This document shows positions 16,564 to 24,516 of a DNA stretch of 64,000 nt, piece by piece. Both the position numbers and the translations under genes were made by a program. The number at the start of each line of letters is the position of its first letter. Position 1 is the first letter of the stretch. The DNA lies in assembly GCF_042680605.1 (NCBI RefSeq), contig NZ_JBHUEE010000007.1:62001-126000 (forward strand), in the 5' to 3' direction. The notes under the pieces are model-generated. The model did not search any database and had not been told where the DNA came from. It saw only the letters and a program-made list of their open reading frames with translations. Source of the DNA: Allobogoriella deserti (GTDB taxonomy: Bacteria; Actinomycetota; Actinomycetes; Actinomycetales; Actinomycetaceae).

Positions 16564-17366
16564 GCGCGTAGGAGCAGCACCACGACGTTCGCGAGGGCGA
16601 TCACCAGGGCGGCACGGAACGGCGCCCGTCCGCCACGCACCAGCGCGAGGACAGCGAGCGTCACGATCCCGGCGAGCACCAACCACGCCCATGCCGGGGT
16701 ATCGCCGGCCGGCCCGAGCACGGCGACGACGGATCCTGCCATGAGCACAGCGACGGCGAGCACCGTGGTCACCCGTGCGCCCAGCCGGTGCGGCAGCCCC
16801 CGGATCCCGGTGGCGGCGTCGTCGTCGAGATCCGGGAGCACGTTGACCAGGTGCGCACCGACACCGAGCAGGGCGCCGACCGCCACCGTCCACACAGGCG
16901 GCGGCTGCGGCGGGTCCAGCGCCGCCCACGCGACGGCCGGCAGCGAACCGAACGCCACCAGGTACGGCAGCCACGAGAAGACGGTGCGCTTGAGCCGCAC
17001 GTTGTAGACCCACCCCGAGCCGACCAGCAGTCCGAGGTGCACCGCGCCGGCCCACGGTCCCAGCAGGGCCGAGACGAGTACGCACATGACGGTCGCCACG
17101 ATCAGCGCCCACCGCAGCGTCGGCAGCGGCAGCTCGCCGGTGACGGTCGGCTTGTCGCGGCGGCCGACCCGCCGGTCCCGCTCGGCGTCGACCAGGTCGT
17201 TGCACCAACCGATCGAGAGCTGTCCGAGCAGGACCGCGAGCCCGACGACGGCGACACGTCCGCGACCGTGCCCGGCAGCTACCGCGAGAAGGGCCGCCAG
17301 CGCCGTCACCGCGGCCGTCGGCGCGGGGTGACAGGCGCGGACCAGCGCGCCGACGGTGGCAACCAC
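16560..17366 (-). CDS. UbiA-family prenyltransferase (phenolic lipid cluster)
   Basis: 268 aa from a GTG at 17366; longer in-frame starts would run into the divergent PKS gene. Around eight membrane helices. First Asp-rich motif NDLVDAERDR at residues 56-65 and second Asp-rich motif LPDLDDDAATGIRGLP, the two prenyl-diphosphate/Mg sites of the UbiA superfamily. Divergent from the type III PKS with a 40-bp gap containing a perfect inverted repeat. In the Actinoplanes agq cluster a UbiA enzyme prenylates a phenolic lipid made by a type III PKS; the same job is likely here by context. Confidence 0.88.
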   Translation of the reverse strand: MVATVGALVRACHPAPTAAVTALAALLAVAAGHGRGRVAVVGLAVLLGQLSIGWCNDLVDAERDRRVGRRDKPTVTGELPLPTLRWALIVATVMCVLVSALLGPWAGAVHLGLLVGSGWVYNVRLKRTVFSWLPYLVAFGSLPAVAWAALDPPQPPPVWTVAVGALLGVGAHLVNVLPDLDDDAATGIRGLPHRLGARVTTVLAVAVLMAGSVVAVLGPAGDTPAWAWLVLAGIVTLAVLALVRGGRAPFRAALVIALANVVVLLLRA

Positions 17367-17371
17367 ACAGG

Positions 17372-17401
17372 GAGCGTACGAGCGGTGCGAACCGTACGCT
17401 C
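17372..17401. promoter_or_regulatory. Perfect 9-bp inverted repeat in divergent prenyltransferase/PKS promoter
   Basis: GAGCGTACG (17372-17380) and CGTACGCTC (17393-17401) are perfect inverted copies separated by 12 bp. They fill almost the whole 40-bp gap between the two divergent starts (17366 and 17407), so a protein bound here could control both genes at once. Confidence 0.6.
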
Positions 17402-17406
17402 GATGG

Positions 17407-18462
17407 ATGACGCAGCTCGCCGGCGTGGCCACGGCCCTCCCGGCTCACCACTACGACCAGCCGGTCATCGCCGAGGCGCTCGTCGACCTGATCGGCCTGT
17501 CCGGCCGGGAGGCGAGCACGCTCCGGAGGATTCACGCGAGCGCGGGCGTGGACCGCCGGCACCTTGCGCTGCCGCTCGAGCACTACGCGGCGCTCACCGA
17601 CTTCGGGCAGGCCAACGACGCCTTCATCGCCGCGGCGGTCGAGCTCGGGGCTCGTGCCGTCTCCGACGCGCTGGAGCGCGCGGGCCTGACCCCCGCCGAC
17701 GTCGACGTCGCCGTCTCGACGACGGTCACCGGCGTCGCGGTCCCCTCCCTCGAGGCCCGGATCGCCGCGCGGCTCGGCATGCGGCCGGACCTCGTCCGGG
17801 TACCGATGCTCGGACTCGGCTGCATGGCGGGCGCAGCGGGGCTCGCCCGCACGCACGAGCTGCTGCACGGCCGGCCCGACGGCGTCGCCGTCCTGCTCGC
17901 CGTCGAACTGTGTTCGCTGACGGTCCAGCACGACGACCCCTCCACCGCCAACATCGTCGCCTCGGGCCTTTTCGGTGACGGCGCGGCTGCCGTCGTCGCC
18001 GTCGGGCCGGATCACGGCGCCGTGGCCGGTCCGACCGTGCTCGCCGGCGGTAGTCGCACCTATCCGCACACCGAGGCGACGATGGGGTGGGACGTGCGCT
18101 CGTCCGGCTTGCGGATCGTCCTCGGAGCCGAGGTCCCTGACCTGGTCCGCGAGCACGTGGGCCGGGACGTCGCCGGCTTCCTGGCGGCCCACGGGCTCGC
18201 GGTGGAGGACATCGGCTGGTGGGTCTGCCACCCCGGCGGCCCGAAGGTGATCACCGCGATGACCGACGCGCTCGGCGTCGCACCGGAGGCGCTGGCGTTG
18301 ACGACCGAGTCCCTGCGCACGGCGGGCAACCTCTCCTCGGTCTCGGTGCTCCACATCCTGCGTTCCACCCTGGACCAGGTTCCACCGGAGCCGGGATCGT
18401 ACGGGGTGATGCTGGCGATGGGTCCAGGTTTCGGCCTCGAGATGGTGCTGCTGCGCGCATGA
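17407..18462 (+). CDS. Type III polyketide synthase (alkylresorcinol-type)
   Basis: 351 aa from the ATG at 17407. The chalcone-synthase-fold catalytic triad is intact: Cys139 in GLGCMAGAAGL, His275 in WWVCHPGGPKVI, Asn308 in TAGNLSS. The C-terminal GPGF signature is MGPGFGLEMV. Type III PKSs next to an ICMT-like methyltransferase and a flavoprotein (Streptomyces srs operon, Actinoplanes agq cluster) extend fatty acyl starters with malonyl-CoA to alkylresorcinols. It overlaps the methyltransferase gene by 4 bp (ATGA), so the three plus-strand genes form one operon. Confidence 0.92.
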   Translation: MTQLAGVATALPAHHYDQPVIAEALVDLIGLSGREASTLRRIHASAGVDRRHLALPLEHYAALTDFGQANDAFIAAAVELGARAVSDALERAGLTPADVDVAVSTTVTGVAVPSLEARIAARLGMRPDLVRVPMLGLGCMAGAAGLARTHELLHGRPDGVAVLLAVELCSLTVQHDDPSTANIVASGLFGDGAAAVVAVGPDHGAVAGPTVLAGGSRTYPHTEATMGWDVRSSGLRIVLGAEVPDLVREHVGRDVAGFLAAHGLAVEDIGWWVCHPGGPKVITAMTDALGVAPEALALTTESLRTAGNLSSVSVLHILRSTLDQVPPEPGSYGVMLAMGPGFGLEMVLLRA

Positions 18463-18989
18463 TCGGCGAACTCCTCTTCACCGTCCTGATCCTCGCCGTT
18501 GGTGCGGAACGGCTGGCCGAGCTGCGCGTGGCCAGGCGGAACGCGGCGTGGAGCTTCGCCCGCGGCGGCGTCGAGTCCGGCCAGGGTCACTACCGCGTCA
18601 TGGTGGCCTTGCACACCGGCCTGCTCGTCGGCGCCCTGGCCGAGGTGTGGCTGCGCCGCCCGGAGCTTCCCGGCGCACTCGCGGTGATGATGCTGGTACT
18701 GGCCGCGGGGTCGCAGGCGTTGCGCTGGTGGTGCATCGCGACGCTCGGGCCGCGGTGGAACACCCGCATCATCGTGGTGCCCGACCTCCCGCTCGTGGCC
18801 TCGGGGCCCTATCGGTGGATGCGCCACCCGAACTACGTGGCCGTCGTCGTCGAAGGCTTCGCGCTGCCGCTCGTGCACGGCGCCTGGCTCACGGCATCGA
18901 TCTTCACCGTGGCGAACGCGGCGCTCCTCGCGGTGCGGATCCGCGCCGAGAACCGCGCGCTTGCCGTGGCCGGAGGTCCGCAGAGGTGA
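18459..18989 (+). CDS. ICMT-family membrane methyltransferase (phenolic lipid cluster)
   Basis: 176 aa; ATG at 18459 overlaps the PKS stop. About five membrane helices with the isoprenylcysteine carboxyl methyltransferase core SGPYRWMRHPNYVAVVVEGFALPL and a C-terminal RIRAENRAL. Relatives in alkylresorcinol operons O-methylate the resorcinol or hydroquinone ring using S-adenosylmethionine. It overlaps the flavoprotein gene by 4 bp (GTGA). Confidence 0.9.
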   Translation: MIGELLFTVLILAVGAERLAELRVARRNAAWSFARGGVESGQGHYRVMVALHTGLLVGALAEVWLRRPELPGALAVMMLVLAAGSQALRWWCIATLGPRWNTRIIVVPDLPLVASGPYRWMRHPNYVAVVVEGFALPLVHGAWLTASIFTVANAALLAVRIRAENRALAVAGGPQR

Positions 18990-20008
18990 GGGACCTGATC
19001 GTCGTCGGCGGCGGACCGGCCGGACTGGCGACAGCGCTGTACGCGGCGCGATCCGGCCTGTCGGTCGAGATCCGCGAGGCGCGTCCCGGGTCGATCGACA
19101 AGGCCTGCGGTGAGGGGCTGATGCCGGTCGCCGTCGACCGGCTCGAGTCGCTCGGTATCCGCCCGGACGGCTCCGTACTGCGGGGCATCCGGTATCTCAC
19201 CGCCGACGGCGCCCACGCTGAGGCCCGGTTCGCCGGTGCGCCGGGACGTGGAGTGCGCCGGACGGTGCTGCATGCCTCGATGCGCCGGGCGATCGATGAC
19301 GCCAGCGTCCCGGTACTGACCGGTTCCGTGGCGCAGGTCCAGGTGCGCCGGGACGACGTGCTCGTCGACGGAGCCCGTGCGCGCCACGTCGTCGCGGCGG
19401 ACGGCCTGCACTCGCCGCTGCGCCGCCAGCTGGGGCTGGACCGCGGCCCCGGCCGGCTGCGCCGGTACGGTCTGCGGCGGCACGTCCGCCTCGCCCCCTG
19501 GACGGATCGGGTCGAGGTGTACTGGGCCGAGCGTGCCGAGGCGTACGTGACACCGGTCGGCCCCGAGACCGTCGGGGTGGCCGTGCTGAGTGGGGATCGC
19601 CGACCGTTCGACGAGCATCTTCGCGAGTTCCCGGCACTGCTGGCCCGGTTGCGCGGTGCCGAGTGGAGCTCCTCGGTACGCGGTGCGGGACCGATGCGGC
19701 AGCGCTCGGCGCGCCGGGTGGCCGGCCGGGTGCTACTCGTCGGAGACGCCGCCGGGTACGTCGATGCCCTCACCGGCGAGGGCATCGCGCTCGCTCTGGC
19801 CCAGGCCGAAGCGGCGGTGCGGGCGTGCGCGCGCAGCCGCGCGATCGAGTACGAGGCCGCCTGGCGCCAGATCGTCGCCGCGCACCGCCGTGAGACCTGG
19901 GCGCTACTCGCCGCGGCGCAGGTCCCCCTCGTCCGTCGCCGACTGGTGCCGGCGGCGCGGGCCATGCCCGGGCTGTTCTCCGCCGCCGTCCGCCAGATCG
20001 CCGGCTGA
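18986..20008 (+). CDS. FAD-dependent oxidoreductase, geranylgeranyl-reductase-like (phenolic lipid cluster)
   Basis: 340 aa from the GTG at 18986. N-terminal dinucleotide-binding GGGPAGLATALYAARSG, then the geranylgeranyl-reductase-type KACGEGLMP, the second FAD site VLLVGDAAGYVDALTGEGIALAL. By position it matches the flavoprotein that hydroxylates the alkylresorcinol ring in srs/agq-type clusters; the family also contains prenyl-chain reductases, so saturation of the prenyl group is the alternative. It is followed 12 bp downstream by repeat array A. Confidence 0.88.
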   Translation: MRDLIVVGGGPAGLATALYAARSGLSVEIREARPGSIDKACGEGLMPVAVDRLESLGIRPDGSVLRGIRYLTADGAHAEARFAGAPGRGVRRTVLHASMRRAIDDASVPVLTGSVAQVQVRRDDVLVDGARARHVVAADGLHSPLRRQLGLDRGPGRLRRYGLRRHVRLAPWTDRVEVYWAERAEAYVTPVGPETVGVAVLSGDRRPFDEHLREFPALLARLRGAEWSSSVRGAGPMRQRSARRVAGRVLLVGDAAGYVDALTGEGIALALAQAEAAVRACARSRAIEYEAAWRQIVAAHRRETWALLAAAQVPLVRRRLVPAARAMPGLFSAAVRQIAG

Positions 20009-20019
20009 CCCCCAGGCCC

Positions 20020-20076
20020 GCCGAGTCGTCATTCGTGTGCCGACTCGTCATTCGTGTGCCGACTCGTCGATGATGT
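20020..20076 (+). repeat. Array A of the 19-bp repeat family
   Basis: Three 19-bp units: 20020-20038, 20039-20057, 20058-20076. Constant part GCCGASTCGTC and TGT, variable five bases ATTCG, ATTCG, GATGA. It starts 11 bp after the flavoprotein stop codon and ends 8 bp before the 3' end of the minus-strand SdpI gene. Confidence 0.9.
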
Positions 20077-20084
20077 GCGCCCGG

Positions 20085-20471
20085 TCAGCCGCCGGCCCGG
20101 TGCTCGTCCGCGACGGATCGAGCCGCTCGGTTCGCTCGCAGGGCACCGACGACCACGAGAACGAGCGCGCCGGCGTACGTGCTCATGGCGACGATCAGGA
20201 TCACGTCCGCACTGACTCCGGCCGCCACGAGCACCAGGTCGGCAACGGCGACGGCGAGCGCCACGGCCCCGGCCACGATCAGCCACGGGCGAGCGGCGAC
20301 GTGTCCGGCTCGCCACGCCTCGGGTGAGCTCTTGGTGGCGCGGGTCCGGATCCCGATGCCCATGTTGGGGCCGAAGCCGGGCGCGGTGGCCATCACGGCA
20401 AGCATGACGAGCGAGACTGCGATGACGAGCAGTCCGGCACCGGTCGTCAGAGCGATCAGCAGCCCTGGCAT
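20085..20471 (-). CDS. SdpI-family membrane protein
   Basis: 128 aa with four to five membrane helices. The SdpI/YhfL hallmark is present in the middle: MGIGIRTRATKSSPEAWRAGHVAARPWL. Bacillus SdpI gives immunity to the SDP cannibalism toxin; the actinobacterial relatives are mostly unstudied, and no sdpC-like toxin gene is seen here. The gene is bracketed by repeat arrays A and B in inverted orientation. ATG at 20471 with CCAGGAGGT-like purines weakly placed upstream (AAGGAGGTGCC on the minus strand), a good ribosome site. Confidence 0.87.
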   Translation of the reverse strand: MPGLLIALTTGAGLLVIAVSLVMLAVMATAPGFGPNMGIGIRTRATKSSPEAWRAGHVAARPWLIVAGAVALAVAVADLVLVAAGVSADVILIVAMSTYAGALVLVVVGALRANRAARSVADEHRAGG

Positions 20472-20544
20472 CGGGCACCTCCTTCCGCGGCGTTCGACTC
20501 AGGCCCAGCCAGTTCCGGCGGCCCGATCGGTCCCGCCCAAGAGT

Positions 20545-20610
20545 CGCAACTCGGCACATCGTTGACGAGTCGGCACATCGATGACCAGTCGGCACATCGA
20601 TGACGAATCG
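20545..20610 (-). repeat. Array B of the 19-bp repeat family
   Basis: Three full units and a partial one on the minus-strand sense: plus-strand blocks 20545-20558 (degenerate CGCAACTCGGCACA), 20564-20577 (GACGAGTCGGCACA), 20583-20596 (GACCAGTCGGCACA) and the partial 20602-20610, separated by the 5-base spacers TCGTT, TCGAT, TCGAT. It lies 52 bp after the end of the E2 gene and 73 bp upstream of the SdpI start. Confidence 0.9.
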
Positions 20611-20662
20611 CCGCCGGCGGGGGCGGGAGTGGGACGGGCTCGGCCGGGGTGGCGCCGCCCGG

Positions 20663-22108
20663 TCAGCTCCAGACGAGCACCTGGGCCGGGTCTTCGAGCA
20701 CTTTTGCGACGTCGGCGAGCACCTGGGCGCCCAGCGCACCGTCGACCAGCCGGTGATCCATCGACAACGCGAGCTGGGAGACCCGGCGTGGTGTGACCTC
20801 GCCCTGATGGACCCACGGCAGCTCGCGGATCGCCCCGAACGCGAGGATGACCGATTCGCCCGGGTTGAGGATCGGGGTCCCGGTGTCGATCCCGAAGACG
20901 CCGACGTTGGTGATCGAGACCGTGCCGTCGGCCATGTCCGCCGGCTGCGTCCTGCCCGCCCGCGCCTTGGCCGTGAGATCACCGAGCGCGACGGCAAGTT
21001 CGTGCAACGTCATCCGGTTGGCGTTCTTGATGTTCGGGACCACGAGGCCACGGTCCGTCTGGGCGGCGATCCCCAGGTTCACGTAGTGCTTGTAGACGAT
21101 CTCCTGGCGCTCGTCGTCCCAGGAGGCGTTGACCTCCGGATTCCGGCGGATCGCGAGGATGAACGCCTTCATGACCACGAGCAGCGGCGTGACCCGCACG
21201 TCCGCGAACTCCTTGTCCTGTTTGAGTCGCTCGACCAGTTCGATGGTCTTCGTGACGTCCACCGTGTGGAAGACGGTCACGTGCGGGGCGGTGAATGCGG
21301 AGTGCACCATCGCCTCGGCGGTGCGCTTGCGCACGGCACGCGCCGGCACGCGGGTCTGGCGGCCGTCCGCTGAGACGGTCCCGCCCTCGAGCCACGGCTC
21401 CTCGTCCCCCTCGTAGGTGGCGAGGGGCTGCGCCTCGGTGCGCTGCTGCTGGGCGAGGACGTCCTCGCGGGTGATGATCCCGCCGGGGCCGGAACCGGAG
21501 ACGAACGCGAGGTCGATGCCGAGATCCTTGGCCAACCGGCGTACGGGCGGCTTGGCGAGCACTCGCGGATCCCGAGGCGCGGGCGTCACGTCCGTCCCGC
21601 TCGCATCCGTCCGGGGCCCCGACGCGGCAGGCGCGGCATCCGGCACGGTCTGCTTGCGTGGACGCCGACCAGCCGTGGCGGGTCGCGTGCCGTACCCGAC
21701 CAGGACCGATCCCGAGGAGTCCTCCTCCGCCGCCTCCGACACGTCGGAGGCCACCGGATCCGACTCGCCCCCGGCCGGATCGGCGCCGCGCTGTTCGGCT
21801 CCGCCGACGATCGAGGATGCGGCCACCCCCGCTCCGCGGTCGCCGTCCGTCTCAGGCCCTCCCGGGTCGACGTCGATGACGACGATCGGAGCACCCACCT
21901 CGACCGTCGACCCTTCGGCGGCGAGGATCTCGTGGACCCGGCCCGAGTACGGGCTGGGCAGTTCGACGACGGACTTGGCGGTCTCGATCTCACAGAGCTG
22001 CTGGTTGGTCGCCACCGTGTCCCCGGCCGCCACCGACCACGTGACGATGTCGGCCTCGGTCAGGCCCTCACCGACGTCCGGAAGTCGGAACTGCTGGTAG
22101 CTCGGCAC
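20663..22108 (-). CDS. Branched-chain 2-oxoacid dehydrogenase E2 (dihydrolipoamide acyltransferase)
   Basis: 481 aa from a GTG at 22108 behind GAGGAG. Residues 1-80 are a lipoyl domain with the lipoylated Lys in EIETAKSVVELPS; an acidic linker of about 110 residues follows; then an E3/E1-binding domain (LAKPPVRRLAKDLGIDL ... GSGPGGIITREDV) and the catalytic acyltransferase domain ending with the active-site SMDHRLVDGALG (His and Asp of HxxxDG). Last gene of the E1alpha-E1beta-E2 operon; no E3 is encoded nearby. It feeds branched-chain acyl-CoA starters into iso/anteiso fatty acids. Confidence 0.93.
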   Translation of the reverse strand: MPSYQQFRLPDVGEGLTEADIVTWSVAAGDTVATNQQLCEIETAKSVVELPSPYSGRVHEILAAEGSTVEVGAPIVVIDVDPGGPETDGDRGAGVAASSIVGGAEQRGADPAGGESDPVASDVSEAAEEDSSGSVLVGYGTRPATAGRRPRKQTVPDAAPAASGPRTDASGTDVTPAPRDPRVLAKPPVRRLAKDLGIDLAFVSGSGPGGIITREDVLAQQQRTEAQPLATYEGDEEPWLEGGTVSADGRQTRVPARAVRKRTAEAMVHSAFTAPHVTVFHTVDVTKTIELVERLKQDKEFADVRVTPLLVVMKAFILAIRRNPEVNASWDDERQEIVYKHYVNLGIAAQTDRGLVVPNIKNANRMTLHELAVALGDLTAKARAGRTQPADMADGTVSITNVGVFGIDTGTPILNPGESVILAFGAIRELPWVHQGEVTPRRVSQLALSMDHRLVDGALGAQVLADVAKVLEDPAQVLVWS

Positions 22109-22161
22109 GGGTGCTCCTCTCGGTGGTGCGGTCTCGCGGCGCGGACGCCTGGCTCGAACCC

Positions 22162-23166
22162 CTAGTAGGTCAGGGTGCGGTCGACGGCGTCCAGCACCCG
22201 GTCCAGTCCGGGCAGATAGTGTTCCTCGTGCTTCGAGGCAGGGTACGGGGTGTGGTAGCCGCCGACCCGGAGCACCGGCGCCTCGAGATGGTAGAAGCAA
22301 CGTTCGGTGATGCGGGCGGCGAGCTCGGCGCCGGGCCCGAAGAAGACCGGTGCTTCGTGGACGACGACCAGCCGTCCGGTGCGCTCGACCGATGCGGCAA
22401 CCGTGTCGACGTCGAGCGGTGAGATCGAGCGCAGGTCGATGACCTCGAGCTCGGTGCCCTCGCCCGCAGCGACCTCGGCGGCGGCAAGCATCGTCTTCAC
22501 GGTCGGGCCGTAGCCGGCCACGGTGACGTCTCCGCCACGGCGCACCGTGCGGGCCGCGTGCAGCCCGGTTGTCAGCCCGGCATCGCTCAGGTCCGGTGCG
22601 GTGGCCTCGTCGACCTCGGCCTTGTCCCAGTAGCGGGACTTCGGCTCGAGGAAGATCACCGGATCGGGCGAGGCGATCGCCTGCTGGATCATCGTGTAGC
22701 CGTCGGCAGCCGTAGCGGGCGAGACCACCCGCAGCCCGGCGGTGTGGGCGAAGTAGGCCTCGGGGGACTCGCTGTGGTGCTCGATCGCACCGATGCCGCC
22801 GCCGTACGGCATCCGGACGACGACGGGGACGGACAGCCCACCCTGGGAGCGGTAACTGAGCTTGGCGAGCTGGGTGGTGATCTGATCGAACGCCGGAAAG
22901 ACGAATCCCTCGAACTGGATCTCGCAGACCGGCCGGTAGCCGGCGAACGCAAGCCCGATCGCGGTGCCCACGATGCCGGACTCGGCGAGCGGGGTGTCCA
23001 CCACCCGGTCCTCGCCGAAGGTCTCCTGCAGTCCGTCGGTGACGCGGAAGACGCCACCGAGCGGGCCGATGTCCTCGCCCATGAGAAGCACGGAGTCGTC
23101 GCGGTCCATGGCGGCACGCAATCCGGCGTTGATGGCCCGGGCCAGCGGCGTGACGACCGCGCTCAT
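22162..23166 (-). CDS. Branched-chain 2-oxoacid dehydrogenase E1 beta subunit
   Basis: 334 aa, ATG at 23166 overlapping the E1alpha stop (ATGA). Transketolase pyrimidine-binding fold: LLMGEDIGPLGGVFRVTDGL, then DTPLAESGIVGTAIGLAFAGYRPVCEIQF with the thiamine-contact Glu, and GGGIGAIEHHSESPEAYFAHTAGLRVV. C-terminal transketolase domain from about residue 205. Works with E1alpha in thiamine-diphosphate-dependent decarboxylation of branched-chain 2-oxoacids. Confidence 0.94.
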   Translation of the reverse strand: MSAVVTPLARAINAGLRAAMDRDDSVLLMGEDIGPLGGVFRVTDGLQETFGEDRVVDTPLAESGIVGTAIGLAFAGYRPVCEIQFEGFVFPAFDQITTQLAKLSYRSQGGLSVPVVVRMPYGGGIGAIEHHSESPEAYFAHTAGLRVVSPATAADGYTMIQQAIASPDPVIFLEPKSRYWDKAEVDEATAPDLSDAGLTTGLHAARTVRRGGDVTVAGYGPTVKTMLAAAEVAAGEGTELEVIDLRSISPLDVDTVAASVERTGRLVVVHEAPVFFGPGAELAARITERCFYHLEAPVLRVGGYHTPYPASKHEEHYLPGLDRVLDAVDRTLTY

Positions 23167-24323
23167 GCGGCACCTCCGGTGGCGTCCGCGTCCGCGAACC
23201 CGTTCTCGAACGCGACGAACTCCTCGCGGTCGGCCGCCACGAGCGGGTGCGGCGCCTGATAGACGTGGTCGAACATCTCGACGGCGCCGCCGGCGGCGAA
23301 GGCGCGGCAGCGGTCCCGGGTGAAGGTGGCGAGCTCGTCCGCGTCATGATCCACCGCGGCGAAGAACTCCTGGTCCGCCACACCCTCCGCCTCGAGATGG
23401 CGGCGCACACGCGAGATCGGGTCCTTGGCGGCCCAGCGCTCCTCCTCCTCGCTCGCGCGATAGCGGCTCGGGTCGTCGGAGGTGGTGTGCGCCCCCATCC
23501 GGTAGGTGACGGCCTCGATGAAGGTGGGGCCACCGCCGGACCGGGCCCGGTCCAGCGCCGCGCGGGAGACGGCGTAGCAGGCCAGCGGGTCGTTCCCGTC
23601 GACGCTGACCGACGGGATGCCGAAACCGGATCCGCGTTGGGCGAGCGCCACCGGTGACTGCGTGGCGGCGGGCACCGAGATGGCCCATTGGTTGTTCTGC
23701 ACGAAGAACACCACCGGCGCGGCGGTGGAGGCGGCGAAGACGAGGGCCTCGTTGACGTCCCCCTGACTGCTGGCTCCGTCTCCGAAGTAGCAGACGACGG
23801 CGCGGTCCCGGTCCGTCTCCCCGGTCCCCACGTCGCCATCGCGCTGGATCCCCATGCCGTAGCCGACGGCGTGCAGGGCGTGACTGCCGATGACGATGGA
23901 GTACAGGTGGAAGTTGTGGGTGTGGACGTCCCAGCCGCCGTGCTGGGTTCCGCGGAAGAGGGGGAGGATCAGGCTCAGGTCCATGCCCCGCACGTGCGCG
24001 ACACCGTGCTCGCGGTAGGAGGGGAAGACGTAGTCGCGGCGGCGCAGCGCGTGCGCGGAGCCGATCTGGGCCCCCTCCTGTCCCAGGGACGGCGCCCAGA
24101 GCCCGAGCTCGCCCTGTCGCTGCAGCGAGGTGGCCTGCGCGTCGAAGGCGCGGGTGAGGACCATGTCGCGGTACATGGCTCGAACGAGGTCATCGGTCAG
24201 CTCCGCGACGTACGGGGCGAACGGCTCGCCCCCGGGACTCTCGCGACGGCGGCCCTCGGCATCGAGAACCTGGAACGTCGTCACGTCCGCGGCGGTCTCC
24301 AGCGTGGTGAGCGGATCGGGCAA
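23163..24323 (-). CDS. Branched-chain 2-oxoacid dehydrogenase E1 alpha subunit
   Basis: 386 aa from a TTG at 24323, chosen because GAGGAGGAC sits at the right distance. The thiamine-diphosphate motif is GDGASSQGDVNEALVFAASTAAPVVFFVQNNQW; upstream are LGLWAPSLGQEGAQIGSAHAL and MRSGGG-type contacts. RMGAHTTSDDPSRYR marks the substrate region typical of branched-chain rather than pyruvate enzymes. First gene of the bkd-type operon. Confidence 0.93.
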   Translation of the reverse strand: MPDPLTTLETAADVTTFQVLDAEGRRRESPGGEPFAPYVAELTDDLVRAMYRDMVLTRAFDAQATSLQRQGELGLWAPSLGQEGAQIGSAHALRRRDYVFPSYREHGVAHVRGMDLSLILPLFRGTQHGGWDVHTHNFHLYSIVIGSHALHAVGYGMGIQRDGDVGTGETDRDRAVVCYFGDGASSQGDVNEALVFAASTAAPVVFFVQNNQWAISVPAATQSPVALAQRGSGFGIPSVSVDGNDPLACYAVSRAALDRARSGGGPTFIEAVTYRMGAHTTSDDPSRYRASEEEERWAAKDPISRVRRHLEAEGVADQEFFAAVDHDADELATFTRDRCRAFAAGGAVEMFDHVYQAPHPLVAADREEFVAFENGFADADATGGAA

Positions 24324-24516
24324 GGTGTCCTCCTCGGCGACGGCTCCGGATGAGCCCTTGTGCGCCGTGCTCGCCGCGGGGGTGGTGCGGCGAGCACGGC
24401 GTCGGGTCCGAGGTCCGGGTGGCGACCACGAAACCTACGCCAGCGTAAGCTACGGCACCGTCGGTTGCGATTTGCGGATTTCTCCAAACAACGGCGGGTC
24501 GCCGTTGGCAAACCGG

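Noticed and set aside
20020..20610. CRISPR-like array
   Set aside because: Repeats are 14 bp with 5-bp variable parts at a 19-bp period. CRISPR repeats and spacers are each at least about 20 bp, and no cas gene is present.
22140..22170. tRNA-like TCGAACCCC stretch
   Set aside because: Only a T-arm-like fragment between E2 and E1beta; no acceptor, D or anticodon arm can be folded around it.
20663..23839. 1058-residue continuous minus-strand frame covering E2 and most of E1
   Set aside because: Only the part from 22108 is E2; the upstream part is out of frame with the real E1beta and E1alpha genes, which have their own starts and overlap.
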